The translations under genes and the position numbers were made by a program. The notes under the pieces were generated by a model. The model saw only the letters and a list, made by a program, of their open reading frames with translations. It did no database searches and was not told where the DNA came from. From Candidatus Melainabacteria bacterium (GTDB lineage: Bacteria > Cyanobacteriota > Vampirovibrionia > 2-02-FULL-35-15), in the NCBI GenBank assembly GCA_023250175.1, contig JAHFBD010000085.1:1-8982 (forward strand): a DNA stretch of 8,982 nucleotides, in the 5' to 3' direction. Each line of letters begins with the position of its first letter. The stretch's first letter is position 1. Shown here in pieces: positions 5,614-8,982 of this stretch.

Positions 5614-6138
5614 ATGGTTATTCGTTCAAAGCAAAAATTATTGGTTTCTCGTCCATTCAATATTGTTTTGGTTGAACCAGAAATTCCTCCTAATACAGGA
5701 AACATAGCTAGACTTTGTGCTGCAACTAATACAAAGCTACATTTAGTGCATCCTTTGGGTTTTCAAATTACTGATAAAGAGCTAAAAAGAGCTGGGCTGG
5801 ATTACTGGCATTTATTAGATATAGAAGAGCATGAAAGCTGGCAGGATTTTTATTTAAAATATAACAAATCAAAATTTTGGTTTTTATCAACTCGTGGTAA
5901 GAAAAATATTTGGGAAGTTGAATTTACACCGGATGACTTTTTAATATTTGGTAGTGAGACAAAAGGATTAAGTGAGGAGACTTTAAACAATGCTAAGAAT
6001 AAAGATTCTGTAATTTCAATACCAATGAATGGAAAAGCACGAAGTATAAATCTATCAACTTCTGTTGGTATTGTATTATATGAAGCAATTAGACAAGCTA
6101 CTGTTGAAAAGAAAATATATGAGGTTGTACCAATTTAA
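5614..6138 (+). CDS. trmL: tRNA (cytidine/uridine-34-2'-O)-methyltransferase, SPOUT family
   Basis: TrmL methylates the ribose of the wobble nucleotide in certain tRNA-Leu, using SAM. The 174 residues carry the SPOUT trefoil-knot motifs in order: PEIPPNTGNIARLCA (22-36), RAGLDYWHL (59-67), GSETKGL (113-119) and the C-terminal IPMNGKARSINLSTSVGIVLYEA knot (136-158). Compared with the E. coli protein the N-terminus is about 13 residues longer, but no other ATG is available, so the start is kept. It heads the plus operon, and the decarboxylase follows after 47 nt. Related SPOUT enzymes exist, but the motif set and small size fit TrmL best. Confidence 0.93.
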   Translation: MVIRSKQKLLVSRPFNIVLVEPEIPPNTGNIARLCAATNTKLHLVHPLGFQITDKELKRAGLDYWHLLDIEEHESWQDFYLKYNKSKFWFLSTRGKKNIWEVEFTPDDFLIFGSETKGLSEETLNNAKNKDSVISIPMNGKARSINLSTSVGIVLYEAIRQATVEKKIYEVVPI

Positions 6139-6185
6139 GGTGCTGATATTTTATAAACTTATTGGCCTGTATTTAATAGATTAAA

Positions 6186-7490
6186 ATGGATAAAAACAAA
6201 CAACTTCAATTACCTATACTAAGTACTCTTCAAGACTATCTTTCAAAAGAGCCTATTCGTATGCATGTTCCATTTCACTCAGGAGTTAAAAATAATTCTA
6301 TTCTTCCTGAGGGACTTTATAATCTTGATATCTCGGAAGTAAGTGGATATGATGTTTCTGGAGAAGATAATCCAATCTATCAATCTGAAAAGATTACAGC
6401 ATCTTTTTTTGATGTTTCTCATACCTTTTATTTAACAGGTGGTGCTAGTAGTGGGTTACTTGCAGCAATGATTGCTTTAAATAAATATGGCAAGAAAGTT
6501 TTATTAGCCAGGAATGTTCATAAATCTGTAATCAATGGTGTGATTTTAAGTGGACTTGAGCCTGTTTGGATAGATGTTGAATTCTTGGAAGAATGGAATG
6601 TCTTTTCTAGGGTTGATCCAAATAAAGTCCAAGAAGCCATTGTGAAAAATCCTGATGTTGTAGGCTGTGTAATCGTTTCACCGACGTATGAAGGAGTGCT
6701 TTCAGATGTAAAAGCTATAGCAGAAATTTGTCATAGAAAAAATATTCCTTTGATAGTTGATGAGGCACATGGAGCACATTTGTATTTTTTAAACTCAGAT
6801 CATTCTCTCCAGTCTTCATTATGTTGTGATGCAGATCTTGCAATTCAGTCTTGGCATAAGTCTTTAGGAAGCCTTACTCAAACAGGTGTACTGCATTTAA
6901 TTAATAACCATTTCTTTACATATAATGATATTCAGCGTTCTTTAGATCTTGTTTCTTCTACAAGCCCATCTTTTTTATTGTTGCTTTCTTTAGAACTTAC
7001 AAGAAATGATTTTGTAGAAACGAATGGAAGTCAAATTAAAAACTTATTTGATCAGGCTAATTTGTTTAGGAGTGAATTAGAAAAGATAGAAGGAGTTAAA
7101 CTATTTAATAGTGATGATAGTTTTAAAATATATTTAAAACCATATAATCAATCGGGTGTAGATTTTGCCTATAATATGTATAAGAATTATTCTATAGAGG
7201 TTGAAAGTGCTAATGAAATAGGTCTTTTAATGCTTGTTGGGAAAAACTTTACTAGTAAGATTCAAGAGAAAATAAGAACTGCAATAGATAAAATATGCTG
7301 CGCAGAGCATGAACCTTTGTTGTTGCGAGAAATAATGAAACCATCTCTTAATGAATTTGAAGCAAATCCTAGAGAATCGTTTATTAATGGATTTAAAAAC
7401 AAAGAAAAAGGTAACTATGAATGTGATGTATATGCCCCTTGTCCACCAGGTTATGTAGTAAGCGCTCCGGGTACAGCGAGGACTGTGTAA
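6186..7490 (+). CDS. Orn/Lys/Arg decarboxylase family protein (PLP fold type I), short C-terminus
   Basis: Family members decarboxylate arginine, lysine or ornithine to agmatine, cadaverine or putrescine. The 434 residues show TGGASSG (83-89), the PLP-binding VDEAHGAHL (192-200) and the Schiff-base lysine in QSWHKSLGSLTQTG (about 221-234). The N-terminal motif, usually H-x-PGHK, reads HVPFHS. The ORF ends right after the late PPG...PG motif (CPPGYVVSAPG), where relatives continue for some 40 residues after PGE. Substrate cannot be told from sequence. No Shine-Dalgarno precedes the ATG, and a TTTAAT at 6172-6177 could be a weak internal -10. Its stop overlaps the ldpA start by one base. Spermidine synthase in the divergent operon is a possible consumer of the product. 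Confidence 0.88.
   Translation: MDKNKQLQLPILSTLQDYLSKEPIRMHVPFHSGVKNNSILPEGLYNLDISEVSGYDVSGEDNPIYQSEKITASFFDVSHTFYLTGGASSGLLAAMIALNKYGKKVLLARNVHKSVINGVILSGLEPVWIDVEFLEEWNVFSRVDPNKVQEAIVKNPDVVGCVIVSPTYEGVLSDVKAIAEICHRKNIPLIVDEAHGAHLYFLNSDHSLQSSLCCDADLAIQSWHKSLGSLTQTGVLHLINNHFFTYNDIQRSLDLVSSTSPSFLLLLSLELTRNDFVETNGSQIKNLFDQANLFRSELEKIEGVKLFNSDDSFKIYLKPYNQSGVDFAYNMYKNYSIEVESANEIGLLMLVGKNFTSKIQEKIRTAIDKICCAEHEPLLLREIMKPSLNEFEANPRESFINGFKNKEKGNYECDVYAPCPPGYVVSAPGTARTV
7478..7482 (+). promoter_or_regulatory. Shine-Dalgarno of ldpA
   Basis: GAGGA lies 7 nt before the ATG at 7490, inside the end of the decarboxylase gene. With the TAATG stop-start overlap it decides for 7490 over the upstream in-frame ATG at 7439, whose extra 17 residues look unlike the family. 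Confidence 0.7.
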
Positions 7491-8578
7491 TGGCTAGTGT
7501 TTCATCTAAGACAAATCGTGCTGACATAAATCATATAATTAATGCTTTAGAAAAGAGACATTTTTTTAAACTGGTTTGTGGTGCTAGTTTAACTGATGTT
7601 CAGATGGTAGAGAATTTGTCTTTTGTTTTTGCTTTAGCAGGTGCACATGTGATTGACCTTGCACCTACTGCTGATGTAATATTTGCAGCAAAAAAAGGTA
7701 TAGAAAGAGCCCTTAGAGTCCAACCATCACTTCTTAAACCTATTCCTATGGCTAGTATTCAGTTAGATAAAGACCCGCATTTTCGAAAAGTAGAAGTAGA
7801 CTATAATTTGTGTGATGTTTGTGGAGTTTGTGTAAAAGCTTGTCCTACTGAAGCATTTAAAGTTGAAAGAAAAGACAAATCAGAAAATCGCAAGCAATTT
7901 ATTTATTCTTTAGAAAGATGTTTTGGCTGTGGAGCTTGTCCTTCTTACTGTCATACTTCTGCTTTAAAGATGCTTGATACTAAACCTACACCAAAAGAAA
8001 CATTGGAAGAAATGATTGCTCTTGGTATTACTGTAATTGAGTTTCATTTTGGTGAAAATATTTATAATTTAGAGCTAGTCTTAAATGAGATTAAAGATTT
8101 GGTAAATAAGTTAGATTTAATTTCTTTTAGTATAGGGAGTGAGCTTTTAAGTGATGAGAATATTAAAGCGGCTGCTTATTTGTGTTATAGATTAGCTGGT
8201 GAGGGTATTATCTTACAATGTGATGGAATTCCTATGAGTGGTGGGGGAGAAAAAATATATAGAAATATGAAAAATGGGAATAATGTGGGTAAAGATGCAA
8301 GTACAATGGATAGTAAGTGTCTTCATGTGGCTAATATAATACAAAAGGAAAACTTGCCAGTATATTTGCAAATCTCGGGTGGTACTAATCAAGATTCATT
8401 TTCCAGAGCAATTGAATTAGGTATAAATATTAATGGTGTTGCTATTGGTTCTTATGCACGAAAACAACTAATGCCATATTTAGATGATTTAAATGATGAA
8501 AATAAACTACAAAATGCTGTTAGAATTGCTAAAGACTTAGTTCAATCAGTAGGGTTAAATCAGGAGGTTGAAAAGTGA
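7490..8578 (+). CDS. ldpA: LdpA-like protein with two [4Fe-4S] ferredoxin motifs
   Basis: In Synechococcus, LdpA is an iron-sulfur protein that passes redox and light state to the Kai circadian clock. The 362 residues contain an N-terminal domain with KLVCGAS (27-33), then CDVCGVCVKACP (C108, C111, C114, C118) and CFGCGACPSYC (C144, C147, C150, C154), enough for two [4Fe-4S] clusters. The C-terminal LdpA domain shows QCDGIPMSG (243-251), LQISGGTNQDS (293-303) and AIGSYARKQLMP (318-329), all very close to cyanobacterial LdpA. The second cluster motif ends in CH instead of CP. No kai gene is in the window, so a clock role is unproven and a general redox role is as likely. It lies between the decarboxylase and the ycf45-like gene with overlapping stops and starts. 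Confidence 0.88.
   Translation: MASVSSKTNRADINHIINALEKRHFFKLVCGASLTDVQMVENLSFVFALAGAHVIDLAPTADVIFAAKKGIERALRVQPSLLKPIPMASIQLDKDPHFRKVEVDYNLCDVCGVCVKACPTEAFKVERKDKSENRKQFIYSLERCFGCGACPSYCHTSALKMLDTKPTPKETLEEMIALGITVIEFHFGENIYNLELVLNEIKDLVNKLDLISFSIGSELLSDENIKAAAYLCYRLAGEGIILQCDGIPMSGGGEKIYRNMKNGNNVGKDASTMDSKCLHVANIIQKENLPVYLQISGGTNQDSFSRAIELGININGVAIGSYARKQLMPYLDDLNDENKLQNAVRIAKDLVQSVGLNQEVEK
8562..8567 (+). promoter_or_regulatory. Perfect Shine-Dalgarno of the ycf45-like gene
   Basis: AGGAGG lies 7 nt before a GTG codon at 8575 that overlaps the ldpA TGA stop (GTGA). It is the strongest ribosome site in the window and fixes a non-ATG start. Confidence 0.85.
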
Positions 8579-8982
8579 AAACTGAACATAAAAGTAAAGA
8601 AGATTTTGTTCCAGCACAAGACTTACCATTATTATTAGATATTCTTCCTGATAAAATACGGACTACATTAGAAAAAAACGATTTAAGTAGCTTAATTGAA
8701 ATTGTGATTGATTATGGACGTCCTGCAGAGGCTAGATTCTTTAATGGAAAAAGAGTGGACTTGGAAAATGAGCCTGTAACTTTGGGTGATATAAACTATG
8801 CTGTAAATAGAGTCGGTGATTTTACTTCAGACAATAGAGCAGGGATAGCAAGGACGTTACATAGAATAAGCTGTGTAAGAAATCGCCGTGGAGAAATTAT
8901 CGGTTTAACATGCAGGGTTGGCAGAACAATAACAGGAACAATTGATCTTATTCGTGATCTTGTGGAATCTAAAAAATCAATT
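8575..8982 (+). CDS. Ycf45/SpoIIIAA-like R3H-AAA ATPase, N-terminal part (runs off window)
   Basis: The frame starts at GTG, with the ribosome site just described, and stays open for 136 codons to the window edge. The visible part is the N-terminal domain of the Ycf45 family: GRPAEARF (about 49-56), DFTSDNRAGIARTLHRIS (83-100), VRNRRGEIIGLTCRVGR (102-118) and GTIDLIRDLVESKKSI (121-136). In relatives a Walker A loop follows directly, then an AAA ATPase core and an R3H nucleic-acid-binding domain, so those should lie just beyond the window. Ycf45 is common in cyanobacteria and plastids. Its role is unsettled, and the Firmicute homologue SpoIIIAA acts in sporulation. It is coupled to ldpA by a 4-nt overlap. 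Confidence 0.88.
   Translation, partial: MKTEHKSKEDFVPAQDLPLLLDILPDKIRTTLEKNDLSSLIEIVIDYGRPAEARFFNGKRVDLENEPVTLGDINYAVNRVGDFTSDNRAGIARTLHRISCVRNRRGEIIGLTCRVGRTITGTIDLIRDLVESKKSI

Noticed and set aside
7439..7489. Longer ldpA start at 7439 (17 extra residues)
   Set aside because: It overlaps the decarboxylase by 51 nt. The ATG at 7490 has a GAGGA site at proper distance and a TAATG stop-start overlap, and the extra residues look unlike the family.

Overview
The window is AT-rich bacterial DNA with densely packed genes. Two observations suggest the cyanobacterial lineage, possibly a non-photosynthetic relative such as Melainabacteria/Vampirovibrionia. The rightmost genes are an LdpA-type iron-sulfur protein and a Ycf45/SpoIIIAA-like protein, both typical of cyanobacteria and plastids. 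No photosynthesis gene is present, and base composition is unusually low in GC. KdsD (KDO precursor synthesis) points to an LPS-making, two-membrane cell. This placement is inference, not proof.

Layout: (1) Positions 2-280 (+) hold the C-terminal end of a proline-rich tandem-repeat protein whose start lies outside the window, followed by a probable bidirectional terminator at 315-345. (2) Positions 5223 down to 480 (-) form one tight operon: kdsD, an unannotated 36-codon small ORF, purN, a dCTP-deaminase-family gene with a possible N-terminal membrane anchor, speE (spermidine synthase) and an HTTM-family membrane protein. Junctions are 15 nt, a 4-nt ATGA overlap, 4, 14 and 2 nt. (3) Positions 5224-5613 are a 390-nt divergent intergenic region rich in inverted repeats, including a 103-bp imperfect palindrome. 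It has -10-like boxes directly against both flanking start codons. (4) Positions 5614-8982 (+) form a second operon: trmL, an Orn/Lys/Arg decarboxylase, ldpA and a ycf45-like gene that runs off the window. The ldpA and ycf45 starts overlap the preceding stop codons.

How the genes fit together: most are housekeeping (KDO supply, purine and pyrimidine nucleotide metabolism, tRNA wobble methylation). Polyamine metabolism is represented on both sides of the divergent region: a decarboxylase able to make a diamine or agmatine on the right and spermidine synthase on the left. SpeD is not in the window. The points most worth a second look are the translationally coupled small ORF before purN, the putative membrane-anchored dCTP deaminase with an altered active-site loop, the palindromic divergent region, and the decarboxylase-ldpA-ycf45 cluster. 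I did not find a clearly new defence or mobile system.
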